DNA of 64,000 nucleotides from Bimastos eiseni (lineage: Eukaryota; Annelida; Clitellata; Crassiclitellata; Lumbricidae), in assembly GCA_959347315.1 (NCBI GenBank), contig OY365807.1, positions 58,930,884 to 58,994,883 on the forward strand. Direction: 5' to 3'. Shown here piece by piece: positions 56,901-64,000 of the stretch; positions within the stretch are counted from its first letter, which is position 1; every line of letters begins with the position of its first letter. The translations under genes were made by a program, and so were the position numbers. The notes under the pieces were generated by a model. The model had not been told where the DNA came from. It was given only the letters and a program-made list of their open reading frames with translations, and did not search any database.

Positions 56901-58847
56901 GAAAGGGAGAGGGAGAGAGAGAGACAGAGAAAGGGAGAGGGAGAGAGAGAGAGACAGAGAAAGGGAGAGGGAGAGAGAGAGACAGAGAAAGGGAGAGGGA
57001 GAGAGAGAGACAGAGAAAGGGAGAGGGAGAGAGAGAGACAGAGAAAGGGAGAGGGAGCTCTTCTATCCATCCAACCATGCATCGATCTCTCTGGCCATTT
57101 TCCATATCTATGCATCCTTCCCTCGATCCATCCATCCATTCTATGTAATCCATCCAATTTTTGTTCTGTCTTGGCAGATCTGACGACCTCCATTGCTAAT
57201 CTAATCTGATGACCTCCATTGCTAATCTAATCTGATGACTTGCTGTGTTGTATTTACATATTTATGTAGCACCTCTCGCAGTGCATACCTTACAGACATT
57301 ATTCCAGTACAAGAGACATTAAGAGAGTAGAAATTTGTCTTAAGACAACGAAAAGAGGCAATTGGCTCATCAATCGGTAGGGGTAATGGAGAAGGCTGGT
57401 TCCACTGAGCAGGCCTTATGTTATTATCGGTAATCTAATTTAAAGCAACATTGTTATGATTCATGAAGCATCAGTCAATGCCCAACTGATGTTGGTTTTT
57501 CTCAACACTCTGTGTTTTATTGTTGTTTTTGCCCTATATTCTAAGTCTGTTGTCATCGTCTGTGTTTTAGGAGGGTGTCTTTCCCGGTCTTATTCCGCTG
57601 ATAGAACAGTATCTGAAGAGCGTTGATGATTGTGATGTCGACACCAGTTGCACTATCTCCCAGTATCTTCACCTCATCAAAGCCAGGGCCTCAGGTATGA
57701 ACATAATGTAAATTGTGCAATGCATTACAAATGTTCTCTACCTAAAACTGATGTAGGATTTACAAGTAGGTCAGGTAGAGTAATCATAGAATGTGATCTA
57801 CCTAAAACTGATGTAGGTTTTACAGGTGTTGTCATGTAAGGTAAATCTTAGAACGTTACGGTTATTGCTTCACTTGCATATGGGTGGAAGACTCTTCCAG
57901 CTTGTAGGACCGGCGGCTGAGAAAGCGCGATCAATGAAACGCGTCTTCGTACACGTAGGTCGGTCTTTTGCAGCGATATGAGGCACAGCCCAGATGTGGT
58001 GGAATGCGTCTTTATACAGTACTGGCGCAGGCACTCAGGCGCTGCCCTGTGAATTGATTTGAAAACATGCAAACAGAGCTTGTACTCGATACGGAAAGGG
58101 ACAGGCAGCCAATGCAGGACATCGTAGAGGAGTGGCGTGATCTGTTGTATTGTATTTGGTGTTGTATTCGATCCTGCATTACATTATGACAGATGTTGAA
58201 TTGACATGTATTATAATGCATTGTTAGCCTTGAATGTGTAAATTATTTGAAATGGATGATTTTCAGAAGACTCATAAAATTTTACAGCTGCATATAATGC
58301 ATTATAAATCTTTCGATGTGCATGTTAGAAATGTTTTGTTTATAGGAGATTTTCAACCGTATAACGCATTAATCTTTCAGTCTGAACACTTGCTTTAGAA
58401 AAGTAATATGGTTTTTAACAGACCTGCAGGAATTTGAGCTATCGGATGCATCTTGAAATCTACGTCTTGCGCATGTTGGATATGTGATGTAAGGCTTACC
58501 GCAGACACTTGACGTTGACCTTTGAACTCTGTGTCTAATGCTGTCTCTCTTCAGGTCAACTAATGTCGACCGCGCACTGGATCCGCAACTTCGTGACGAG
58601 CCACGCTGACTACAAGCAAGACTCCGTCGTCTCCGACTCCATCAGTTACGACCTCGTCCGCAAGTGCGCCGACATCACGTACGGCGATGCCCTTTGCCCA
58701 GAGCTTCTTATCAAGTACAGCACGAAGACAAAGGGCGACATACCTCCCGCCATGGCAAAAAACGATGTGCATCTGGCTACGATGGCCGCCAAACAGGTGG
58801 CATCGTCTGGGATTGTGTCTGGAATTGGAGATTGCAACAGACAGTAG
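41787..58847 (+). CDS. GCLC: Glutamate-cysteine ligase catalytic subunit, 16 exons
   Basis: The spliced model is about 683 codons; the human enzyme has 637. The enzyme joins L-glutamate and L-cysteine through the gamma-carboxyl using ATP, the rate-limiting cytosolic step of glutathione synthesis, and usually pairs with a modifier subunit. Family landmarks in order: [14 protein letters not shown] (exon 1), [19 protein letters not shown] (exon 3), SLFFPDA (exon 5), [20 protein letters not shown] (exon 7), [16 protein letters not shown] (exon 8), [11 protein letters not shown] (exon 9), [19 protein letters not shown] (exons 10-11), IGWRVEFRP (exon 11), [18 protein letters not shown] (exon 12), [14 protein letters not shown] (exons 14-15). 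All phases match. Differences from human are a cysteine-rich, longer exon 14 and an extended C-terminus. No frameshift is seen, so it looks functional. Confidence 0.96.
42964..43073 (+). CDS. GCLC: GCLC exon 2
   Basis: Encodes [20 protein letters not shown] and a charged helix ending EEEKKYP. Acceptor TGCTGTAG, donor AAT|GTAAGA, phase 2. Confidence 0.94.
43210..43310 (-). repeat. Dispersed repeat fragment, GCLC intron 2
   Basis: The minus strand matches 30231-30290 (CLK intron 7): GGGCAGAAACAGAAGCACCC and the flanking GAAAAG words. A related AGCACCCACTTGAAGT lies near 59780. Confidence 0.6.
43515..43634 (+). CDS. GCLC: GCLC exon 3
   Basis: Encodes [20 protein letters not shown] then [19 protein letters not shown]. 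Acceptor TTCCCAG, donor GAG|GTGAGT. Confidence 0.96.
43705..43890. repeat. About 40 bp minisatellite, GCLC intron 3
   Basis: Four to five imperfect units of GGGTTAATGGAGATAATTT plus TATCTGT. The array runs almost up to the exon 4 acceptor. Confidence 0.75.
43900..43974 (+). CDS. GCLC: GCLC exon 4
   Basis: Encodes [20 protein letters not shown] then TSFP. Acceptor TCCATAG, donor AAG|GTAAGT. Confidence 0.93.
45230..45255 (+). repeat. GGCGCTATATAAATTT retroelement tail
   Basis: A 3' tail word shared by several retroelement ends in the window, here about 80 nt before exon 5 and preceded by a body with CACTGTTAAA. Confidence 0.6.
45324..45437 (+). CDS. GCLC: GCLC exon 5
   Basis: Encodes [20 protein letters not shown] then [17 protein letters not shown]. 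Acceptor TTCTCAG, donor CAA|GTACGT. Confidence 0.95.
45464..46020. repeat. 20 bp minisatellite at the start of GCLC intron 5
   Basis: About 27 units of TTATTTTCACTCAAAAGTTG with a GATGTCATTTTCACTGAAAG variant interspersed in a higher-order pattern. The array starts about 26 nt after the donor. The 197-codon frame across it is a repeat artefact, not in the exon 5 frame. Confidence 0.95.
46430..46612 (-). mobile_element. tRNA-derived SINE (minus strand), GCLC intron 5
   Basis: The minus strand has GGTGGCTGATCGGTTAGAGT (A box), GGGTTTAACCC (changed B box), AGGGACCTTGAGCAAGTAAT and a tail GGGCTATATCAAATTT. Confidence 0.78.
46829..46887 (+). CDS. GCLC: GCLC exon 6
   Basis: Encodes [19 protein letters not shown], matching the family TLTRNIRxRRGEK segment. 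Acceptor GTTTCAG, donor CGA|GTATGT. Confidence 0.95.
47890..48008. repeat. GGTTATGATAT low-complexity repeat before GCLC exon 7
   Basis: Irregular GGTTATGGTGATGTTATGGA-type words ending about 30 nt before the exon 7 acceptor. Confidence 0.8.
48036..48253 (+). CDS. GCLC: GCLC exon 7, conserved HIYMD / MGFGMG region
   Basis: Encodes [60 protein letters not shown] and LCPIM. The human enzyme has NCC where CCC is seen here. Acceptor TGTCTAG, donor ATG|GTAAGT, phase 0. The last about 30 nt are the template of the following repeat. Confidence 0.96.
48222..49085 (+). repeat. 40 bp minisatellite spanning the GCLC exon 7 donor
   Basis: About 22 units of period 40. Unit 1 is the end of exon 7 plus the donor: GACCAACTGACACCCCTCTG, TCCCATAATG|GTAAGTTCAT. 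Later units drift to CTGACTAGCTGACTTTCCGC but most keep TGTCCCATAATGGTAAGG. One unit near 48449 is shortened. Confidence 0.97.
49341..49474. repeat. Inverted pair of retroelement tails, GCLC intron 7
   Basis: Arms 49341-49388 and 49427-49474 are 48 nt with about 8 mismatches. Both contain CTCTGAGTAGATTTCTTGAA and the CTATAT tail. Between them are ATTG and ATTC tetranucleotides. Two retroelement 3' ends lie tail to tail. Confidence 0.8.
49440..49615 (-). mobile_element. LINE ORF2 C-terminal remnant (minus strand)
   Basis: The minus-strand frame ends [15 protein letters not shown] and is followed by the ATATAA tail, a layout like the end of CR1/L2-type ORF2 (short Lys/Phe-rich end before the tail). 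Short and degenerate. Confidence 0.5.
49629..49745 (+). CDS. GCLC: GCLC exon 8
   Basis: Encodes [39 protein letters not shown]. Acceptor TTGCTGTAG, donor GAA|GTATGT, phase 0. Confidence 0.96.
50612..50750 (+). CDS. GCLC: GCLC exon 9
   Basis: Encodes [46 protein letters not shown]. Acceptor TTCCACAG, donor AAG|GTACGT, phase 1. Confidence 0.96.
51190..51350. repeat. Dispersed repeat with GAGTCAAAGATGAGTC, GCLC intron 9
   Basis: Shares TTCTGAGT(C/T)AAAGATGAGT, TTTTGGCTCGACTC and ATGACTTTTCTATC with 53175-53400 in intron 12. Family unknown. Confidence 0.65.
51613..51725 (+). CDS. GCLC: GCLC exon 10
   Basis: Encodes [38 protein letters not shown]. Acceptor TGTTGTAG, donor GAG|GTAGTT, phase 0. 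Confidence 0.96.
51757..52010. repeat. 21 bp minisatellite at the start of GCLC intron 10
   Basis: About 11-12 units of AAGTACCAGTGCATTGAAAT(T), decaying toward the right, starting about 31 nt after the donor. Confidence 0.92.
52213..52305 (+). CDS. GCLC: GCLC exon 11
   Basis: Encodes [31 protein letters not shown]. Acceptor CTTTCAG, donor GAG|GTATCC (weak), phase 0. Confidence 0.96.
52600..52721. repeat. Short dispersed repeat ending in a 38 bp perfect hairpin
   Basis: GATGAGATGGCGAGGGAGAG at about 52600 is shared with 32858-32877, and both copies continue to AAGAAAACGAA; a diverged relative may lie near 50390-50450. Here the end continues into a perfect inverted repeat: arms 52643-52680 and 52684-52721, loop TCC. 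Confidence 0.9.
53017..53121 (+). CDS. GCLC: GCLC exon 12
   Basis: Encodes [35 protein letters not shown]. Acceptor GTCTGTAG, donor AAG|GTTAGT, phase 0. Confidence 0.96.
53175..53400. repeat. Dispersed repeat, second copy, GCLC intron 12
   Basis: Same family as 51190-51350, with an internal duplication of the GAGTTAAAGATGAGT part. Confidence 0.65.
53690..53885 (+). mobile_element. LINE C-terminal remnant
   Basis: In shifting frames it reads [14 protein letters not shown] and [18 protein letters not shown], typical of the end of many non-LTR ORF2 proteins (WxDxIxxDL...AxDRxxWR). Confidence 0.65.
54036..54117 (+). CDS. GCLC: GCLC exon 13
   Basis: Encodes [27 protein letters not shown]. Acceptor TGTGACAG, donor CCT|GTACGT, phase 1. 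Confidence 0.95.
54690..54785. repeat. (TA)n-rich tract, GCLC intron 13
   Basis: Interrupted ATATAT runs with GTACATAT breaks and a short GTGTGT end. Confidence 0.9.
54890..55100 (-). mobile_element. Possible LINE tail remnant (minus strand)
   Basis: The minus-strand frame contains [20 protein letters not shown] then FLFSSKLH, similar in style to the end of CR1-like ORF2. Weak call. Confidence 0.35.
55248..55387 (+). CDS. GCLC: GCLC exon 14, cysteine-rich
   Basis: Encodes [20 protein letters not shown], an acidic [14 protein letters not shown] stretch and [13 protein letters not shown]. The human counterpart region holds the cysteine reported to bond with the modifier subunit. Acceptor ATTGTAG, donor AAG|GTAGAG, phase 0. 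Confidence 0.93.
55380..57056. repeat. 1.67 kb GA-rich minisatellite beginning at the GCLC exon 14 donor
   Basis: Purine-only array (apart from single C residues) of GAGAGAGACAGAGAAAGGGA units with GACGGAG variants and higher-order order. The exon end ACGGAAAG|GTAGAGAGAG aligns with array units ACGGAGAAAGGGAGAGAG. Open frames of over 600 codons on both strands are artefacts. Confidence 0.97.
57571..57694 (+). CDS. GCLC: GCLC exon 15
   Basis: Encodes [41 protein letters not shown]. Acceptor GTTTTAG, donor CAG|GTATGA, phase 1. A 60 bp unit with CTACCTAAAACTGATGTAGG is duplicated about 43 nt into the intron. Confidence 0.95.
57845..58146 (-). mobile_element. CR1/L2-type LINE ORF2 C-terminal remnant (minus strand)
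   Basis: The minus strand reads [40 protein letters not shown] and, after a frameshift, [11 protein letters not shown], the conserved end of CR1/L2-like ORF2 (LHWLPVxxRIxxK ... DRAFSxAxPxxWN). Confidence 0.85.
58555..58847 (+). CDS. GCLC: GCLC exon 16, last exon with stop
   Basis: Encodes [40 protein letters not shown], then [15 protein letters not shown] and a tail ending [13 protein letters not shown], then TAG. The last about 35 residues exceed the human C-terminus. Acceptor TCTTCAG. Confidence 0.94.
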
Positions 58848-59510
58848 ACTCACAGACGATGTTTATACTAATTCATTTTGCCGATCCCTTGCTGAAATTA
58901 TGAAGATTCGCATGAAGCCGAGAGCTCAAGTTTTGTACTTAATTATTTTTAGGACATGCCACGTTTTAGTGGAATAAGGAACGACCTGCAAAACGGTTTT
59001 ACATGTGCTCACACCTTTTGGTAGTGACTTTCAGTGTCCCGTCTAAGCTGTGAGCTTGAATGCGCGCACGCACACTGGCCGTAGAGCCAAAGTGCACAGA
59101 TATTTTTTAACAAATAATGAGTCACAATTTCTGTTTATGAAACTTCATACGTAAATCAAGTTTCCTAGCCGGCTGCGGCTTACCTTACTGCAAAAGCTTT
59201 AGTTCCTTGGCTGATACCTCCCTTTATTCATCTTTAGACAATTGACTTTTCATAGGTTATTATAACTTTTCACCATAGACTTTTAGATATGGTCTTAATT
59301 TGTAACCATAGACTTTAGTCTTGTATGAGGACGATAAATGAGTAAATTTGCAATATCGTCTACAGATGTCCTTTGCGTATGATCCCTACTTTCGATCTTG
59401 TTTCATGTATATGATTTGTACATTGAAAACGAAAAGATGCTCGATTTAACCGACTTGTCACTTTTGTAACGGATGTAGCATTAAATAAAATAATTGTACA
59501 GCTTGAAATT
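58848..59510 (+). other. GCLC 3' UTR with candidate polyadenylation signal at 59484-59489
   Basis: AATAAA lies 637 nt after the stop. The probable UTR contains 59036-59300, a copy of the dispersed repeat also seen at 24705-24960. Confidence 0.5.
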
Positions 59511-60190
59511 TAGGGCTCATGTATAACCTTGGGCATATTTGTTTTGGCTAAAACTCGATTAAACCAAAATTGCTAACAACTATTATTTTTTAACATAACT
59601 TCTTTTATTTGGATGCATTTTGTGATGTGAATGTCTGAGATTTGGTCGCTGAGTGACCATACTGTTGCAAAGTGTTTCAAATTGTGTTTCATTTATGAGT
59701 AGTAAAGTTTTCTACCATATTCTGATTAAATGTGAACAAAATCATTCACCAGGCAGAGGCGTGCATAAGCACCCACTTGAAGTAAAAGGTACTCTGGCAA
59801 AAATTTAATTCCAATGATCCTATGATAAGATCACCTATCTTCCCTGACATCCCTCTCCCCTAGTTCCCCCTTTCCTTGACCACACACGTCTTGGACCTCG
59901 TGGTATTGGTCTCGAGGTTTTGGTCTCGTGCCCAACACTGGAATGCAGTGCCAACTTGTATTCGAAATGCACCCACATACTTCATATTTTAAAAGCTGTG
60001 AAATAGCGACTACTTGAAGGACTGTTGAAAGACCAGTCACACTTTACTAATTATAGTAGTACTTCAATGAGTTGCTAATTGTAAGCTGTTTTGAAAATGT
60101 TATTAGTTAGTGAGTAAGATGGGTTGCTAAATTGTCCGATATAAACTAAATATAAAACCAGTCTCAGCTTTAGTTGACTCTTCTACTCTA

Positions 60191-60231
60191 GTCACTGGTT
60201 TGTCCGCATTTACAGCGGACAAACCAGTGAC
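60191..60231. repeat. 17 bp perfect hairpin
   Basis: GTCACTGGTTTGTCCGC (60191-60207), loop ATTTACA, then its exact complement (60215-60231). No T-run follows on either side and no gene is adjacent, so a bacterial-type terminator role is excluded by context. Confidence 0.95.
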
Positions 60232-60599
60232 CATGGAATTTAGATAATATGCGAAACTTCGTCTTATAAATCATTATTAGCGGGCGAACTATTTGTTATT
60301 TGTACATTCGTAATATCAACATTATTGCTGTAGCTTCGTTTGTTTTTATAATTCATTTGTTGTGGACATCAATATTCCATCTCCATTTATCCACACAACA
60401 AAGGAACACAATAAATAGTGCAAGGTTATCAAATTTCTGCGACTAAAACTGAAAATTTATCGAAATAGCTATTCATACTAAAGCTGAAAATAAGAATCGA
60501 AAAACTAATATAAAATAAATTATTTTATGTCACTCGTAACTTACTGAAATAGCACACAGAAAAGACACGACAGCCATAGTTGATCTATAATATCATCGC

Positions 60600-61070
60600 T
60601 CGCATATGCCAAAAGTTCTGATTTCAGGTTGGCTGCCTATATTAAATAAGATTTGGATTTTGGCAGGGTTAAGTTCTCCAACCAAGCCATATCCATCACC
60701 GCACCACGTCTCTGGAAGTGAATTCCGCACTTTTCGGCTCCTCTTCCGTCATTGTCGACCACCCACCCTCATCAACCTCATGCCCTTCTATCCATCACCC
60801 GCGTGCTATCCATTCGGAGTTCAAGTCTCTCTTAAGAACTTTACCAAGACTCGCTTGATCATCCACCCTCCAATTGTCCACCACAGCACTCTACTCTAAA
60901 CTTTCACTCTACCCCTCTGGAGACCGGACTCTGACATTCCTCGCACTACTATTTTGACAACACATTTGATTTGACCCAGCGCTCCTGAATAAGCTGGTAC
61001 TTTGAGCCAGGCTTCGAGTGGCGTTCTAGGAGTTTGGAGACTACGATTACGGCCACAAAACCCATAATAT
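60600..61070 (+). mobile_element. LINE ORF2 tail remnant
   Basis: A frame near 60660-60720 reads KFSNQAISITAPRLWKSIP, the conserved end of Jockey/CR1-like ORF2. It ends with a GAGTGGCGTTCTAGGAGTTT word also seen at about 18073-18100. Confidence 0.65.
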
Positions 61071-61107
61071 GTATGTCCAGCGCATTAGACTAATATATAT
61101 TTACTCC

Positions 61108-62991
61108 CAGTGGCGTAGCGAGGCAAAGCGCCGCCTGGGGCGAAGGTACAAAATGCCGCCTCTGCCTATTTTTCCACCACTTCGTTCTTGTATATTATAG
61201 GCCTACTCGATATATGCACAAGGAGATAGGCATAGGGCGCCTGTTTTTAGTGCTTTCATTAAGCTCTTATATACATTATGATTATTCTATTCAGTATTCA
61301 AATAATTGTAGTGCCTACAGTTAGTAACAGCATCAGCTTGCACTGTCGACATTAAAGCTGCATGTCCTTTGACTAATTAACATGCATTATCATCAGATAT
61401 AAAGATATGAAAATAGAATAAGATTGTATTAATTAAGAAATTAACCAGTTTTAAATCAAACAAATAAAGCGAGCCTCACCATAAAGTTACTAAACGTCTT
61501 GCAGGCTAGATCGAAAATTATAAAAGTCCCCATAAAATTAAAATAAAACAATACAAATCATAGGGCCTATTCTTTCCGTATACGTATTTAAAAGAAAGTC
61601 CTAGGCCTAAACAATAATTTAATCATAGTGAGACCATAGTAAGTATGGTACTTAGAGTAGATTAGTAACTAATAACTTTGTCTAATTGGAGCGCTCATGA
61701 GTATAGTTACCTGAAGGGGCGCTATATAAATTTTCGTAATGATTGAATGAATGAATGAATGAATGATTGAATGAATGAATGAATGAATGAATGAATGAAT
61801 GAATGAATGAATGAATGAATGAATGAATGAATGAACTTAATCATACGGATTACGGATACGGTCTCATACTTTCATTATATCTGTCAACTGTTGCAATTTA
61901 ATAATTTACTTTTCGTGCTTCCCTTGCAGCAAAATGACTAATAACCTTGTCATAGTTAATTGTGCTTGTCAAAGAGCGTTCAACTGAAAGATTTGCTAAA
62001 TTGGAATGTAGTGATTCTCTAATTGTGGGTCTTAAGTAGGTTGTAATTAGTTTATTTTAATTAGTTTTAGTTTTGAAAGTTCAAATTCTGTTTAGGCAAT
62101 AACTCTTTCATAAACCCAGATTCTAATTAAGAAAGAATTTTTGCTAAATCCAACTTCTGTTTAAGTTAGATTTCAATTGTGAATCCAACTTTACATTAAT
62201 TTTTTCATCACTCAAAGTAGGCAAAAACGCCTTTCATTACTCAAATTTCTGTTTCATAAAACTTTAGTTGCACCAATACATGATGCATTTTGCAGGTTTT
62301 TTCACAAATCAAATTTATATTTAAGCAGAGATTGTCCTTAATTGATCCAACTTTTTACTTAGGAAAGAATGATTTTTCGTCAATCCAAGAGTTTGCGCAT
62401 TATTATAATTGCAAAATATATTTCATTTTATAGGTGCGAAAGTCATGGCAAGATAGACAGAGGCGGCATTACCATTTGGCATCGTATCTATTAACACTAG
62501 GTGTCATCCGATGGTCCTTCTGTGTATCGTATGTGTTAGTTTTAAGTCGAGAAATAGCAAAAAAGCTTTAGGTTTAGACAAGAGCAGCAAGAATCTTGAA
62601 GAGTGCAAGTTATAAAAAATTAATTTCTTATTTATTTTTGGCACAAATGCCGCCTATAGGACAAGTGCCGCCTGGGGCCATTGTGCACATTATTGTTATT
62701 GCAAAATTTATTTCAATTGATTGGTGCGAAAGTCATGGTAAGATAGACAGAGGCGGCATTGCTATTTTGCAGCGTGTCTATTGACACTAGGTGCTATTCG
62801 ATATTCCTTCGATATATCGTATATGTTAGTTTTAAGCAGAGAAATAGCAAAAAAGCTTTAAGTTTAGACAAGAGCAGCAAGAATCTTGAAGAGTGCAAGT
62901 TATACAAAATAATTTTTTATTTATTTTTCCCGAAAATGCCGCCCCTAGGACAAGTGCGCCTGGGGCGGTTCGCCCCCTCGCTACGCCACTG
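61108..62991. mobile_element. 1.88 kb hAT-type non-autonomous element
   Basis: Perfect 8 bp target-site duplication TTTACTCC (61100-61107 and 62992-62999) and 16 bp perfect terminal inverted repeats CAGTGGCGTAGCGAGG. Subterminal GCCGCCTGGGGCG words recur. No transposase frame. A segment is internally duplicated with period 290 (about 62400-62690 and 62690-62975), and both copies end in a GCCGCC..AGGACAAGTGC word. A GAATGAAT tract lies at about 61745-61835 after a GGGGCGCTATATAAATTT tail, so a retroelement end is nested inside. Confidence 0.92.
61745..61835. repeat. (GAAT)n microsatellite
   Basis: About 22 GAAT units with one ATTGAATG break, directly after a GGCGCTATATAAATTT tail, as expected of a retroelement 3' end. 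Confidence 0.95.
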
Positions 62992-63089
62992 TTTACTCCC
63001 AGCCTTTGTAGCGCTTGATGTACAGGTCCGGATTTACTCACCTCCTTTAAATTTCAGAATGAATGCCGCATAAATGCAAGCTGGATTGA

Positions 63090-63130
63090 TAAAAAGAATC
63101 ATGCTAAGGAAGAAGCTGGATAGATGAAAA

Positions 63131-63190
<60 letters not shown>
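63090..63190. repeat. MITE-family word plus (AT)n tract
   Basis: GCAAGCTGGATTGATAAAAA and GAAGCTGGATAGATGAAAAG, relatives of the 13-14.6 kb cluster, run directly into an (AT)n tract of about 55 bp (63135-63189). Confidence 0.85.
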
Positions 63191-63191
<1 letters not shown>

Positions 63192-63193
<2 letters not shown>

Positions 63194-63458
63194 GGGAACT
63201 AATGAAACATCCACAATATTGCGAACATGGAAACGACAATTAAAGAGCTTTCAGCAGAAGTTATCAACAATGTTAAAGAAGAGAGCAAGAGTTTATAGAA
63301 CTATGTTAGAAACACTCAGAAAAGAAAAGAAGGGTAGGGCCGTTATAAAAGAACAAGATAGGAGAGAAGTTATTGTGGATGAAGTGGACGCTACTGGAGT
63401 ATTCAATAAAATACTTAAGGTCAGTGTTTTTGTAGGAAGAGTAAGGAAACATCGCTGA
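63192..63458 (+). CDS. Small Lys/Arg-rich open frame, doubtful
   Basis: 88 codons, MGTNETSTILRTWKRQLKSF then mostly charged helix-like sequence and VDEVDATGVFNKILK. I recognise no family. It starts right after an (AT)n tract, without upstream context, and may be part of an unknown mobile element or chance. Confidence 0.2.
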
Positions 63459-63670
63459 GCCCATTCAAGCATTTCTGACATTGAAGGTAAAGGATTACAA
63501 CTGGACCAACCCCAAAATTCCGTATTGTCCAGAAAACAATTTTTTCAAAGTAATGGAAAAAATTTGATTTTAATCGTCTAAGTGAATAAATATCTTTTAA
63601 ATATTAATTTTGGGTAATGTTGTAATTTGGTAGTTTTGAAGAGACTTTTCATTTGAAGAAAAAAAATGTT

Positions 63671-63832
63671 GGTTGGTCCATTTGAATCCTGGGAATATGC
63701 AGTTGGTCCATCTAACTTGTAATATTGTATTGAGGGTTGGTCCATTTGAATCCTGGGAATATGCAGTTGGTCCATCTAACTTGTAATATTGTATTGAGGG
63801 TTGGTCCATTTGAATCCTTGAAAATTGCTAGC
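63671..63832. repeat. 64 bp minisatellite, about 2.5 units
   Basis: Units start GGTTGGTCCATTTGAATCCT at 63671, 63735 and 63799, each with an inner TTGGTCCAT word. The first two units are nearly identical. Confidence 0.95.
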
Positions 63833-64000
63833 AACTGGTCCATGTGACATTAATGTGGAATGGATCCCACGATTAACCTGCTATTTTCTTAGTTAATCAG
63901 AAGCGATATAAATGAAGGGCAGATAAGCTATACAGACTGAAGTTATTTCATAATGTTTTATCAAATCCACATCCCGCTTTCTCCAGCGTTGTAGGACGAG

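Noticed and set aside
55201..57193. Open frames of 600-660 codons on both strands
   Set aside because: They are translations of the GA-rich minisatellite in all frames (Ser/Leu/Pro or Arg/Glu/Lys only), and they lie in GCLC intron 14.

Overview
This is a 64 kb window of an animal nuclear genome. It has two long multi-exon genes with GT-AG spliceosomal introns, two short intronless genes, and dense transposon and minisatellite DNA between and inside them. No bacterial, organellar or viral genome structure is seen. The protein families (LAMMER kinase, metazoan-type glutamate-cysteine ligase, family 11 fucosyltransferase) and the repeat types (hAT-like elements, tRNA-derived SINEs, Jockey/CR1-type LINE pieces) fit a marine invertebrate. 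The species cannot be fixed from sequence alone. Minisatellites that overlap 5' splice sites are something I remember from amphioxus genes, so a cephalochordate is one candidate; ambulacrarians and lophotrochozoans remain possible. Layout: 1-7.5 kb holds an intronless GT11 fucosyltransferase gene (1911-3416, +) and a SINE. 7.5-9.6 kb is a broken LINE. 9.8-11.1 kb is an intronless type II membrane protein of probable glycosyltransferase character (-), with a 141 bp palindrome upstream. 11.6-21 kb has no gene; it holds a palindromic repeat cluster, a pure (ATG)131 tract, a decayed reverse transcriptase, a 449 bp hAT-like element with an 8 bp target-site duplication, tandem hairpins and a 1.47 kb inverted-repeat element. 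21.1-37.3 kb is a 13-exon CLK/LAMMER kinase gene (+) of about 1141 codons with a very long RS domain encoded by one exon. 41.8-58.8 kb is a 16-exon glutamate-cysteine ligase catalytic subunit gene (GCLC, +) of about 683 codons. 58.8-64 kb is intergenic, with a 1.88 kb hAT-like element. The four genes have no shared pathway: two are Golgi-type glycan enzymes, one regulates SR splicing factors, and one makes gamma-glutamylcysteine for glutathione. The most striking signal is tandem arrays at the 5' ends of introns. In three introns (CLK intron 1, GCLC introns 7 and 14) the repeat unit appears to include the authentic exon-intron junction. GCLC intron 7 starts with about 22 copies of a 40 bp unit built from the end of exon 7 plus its GTAAG donor. 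Other introns start tandem arrays within about 30 nt of the donor. All exon models were made by eye from family similarity and splice-site phase.
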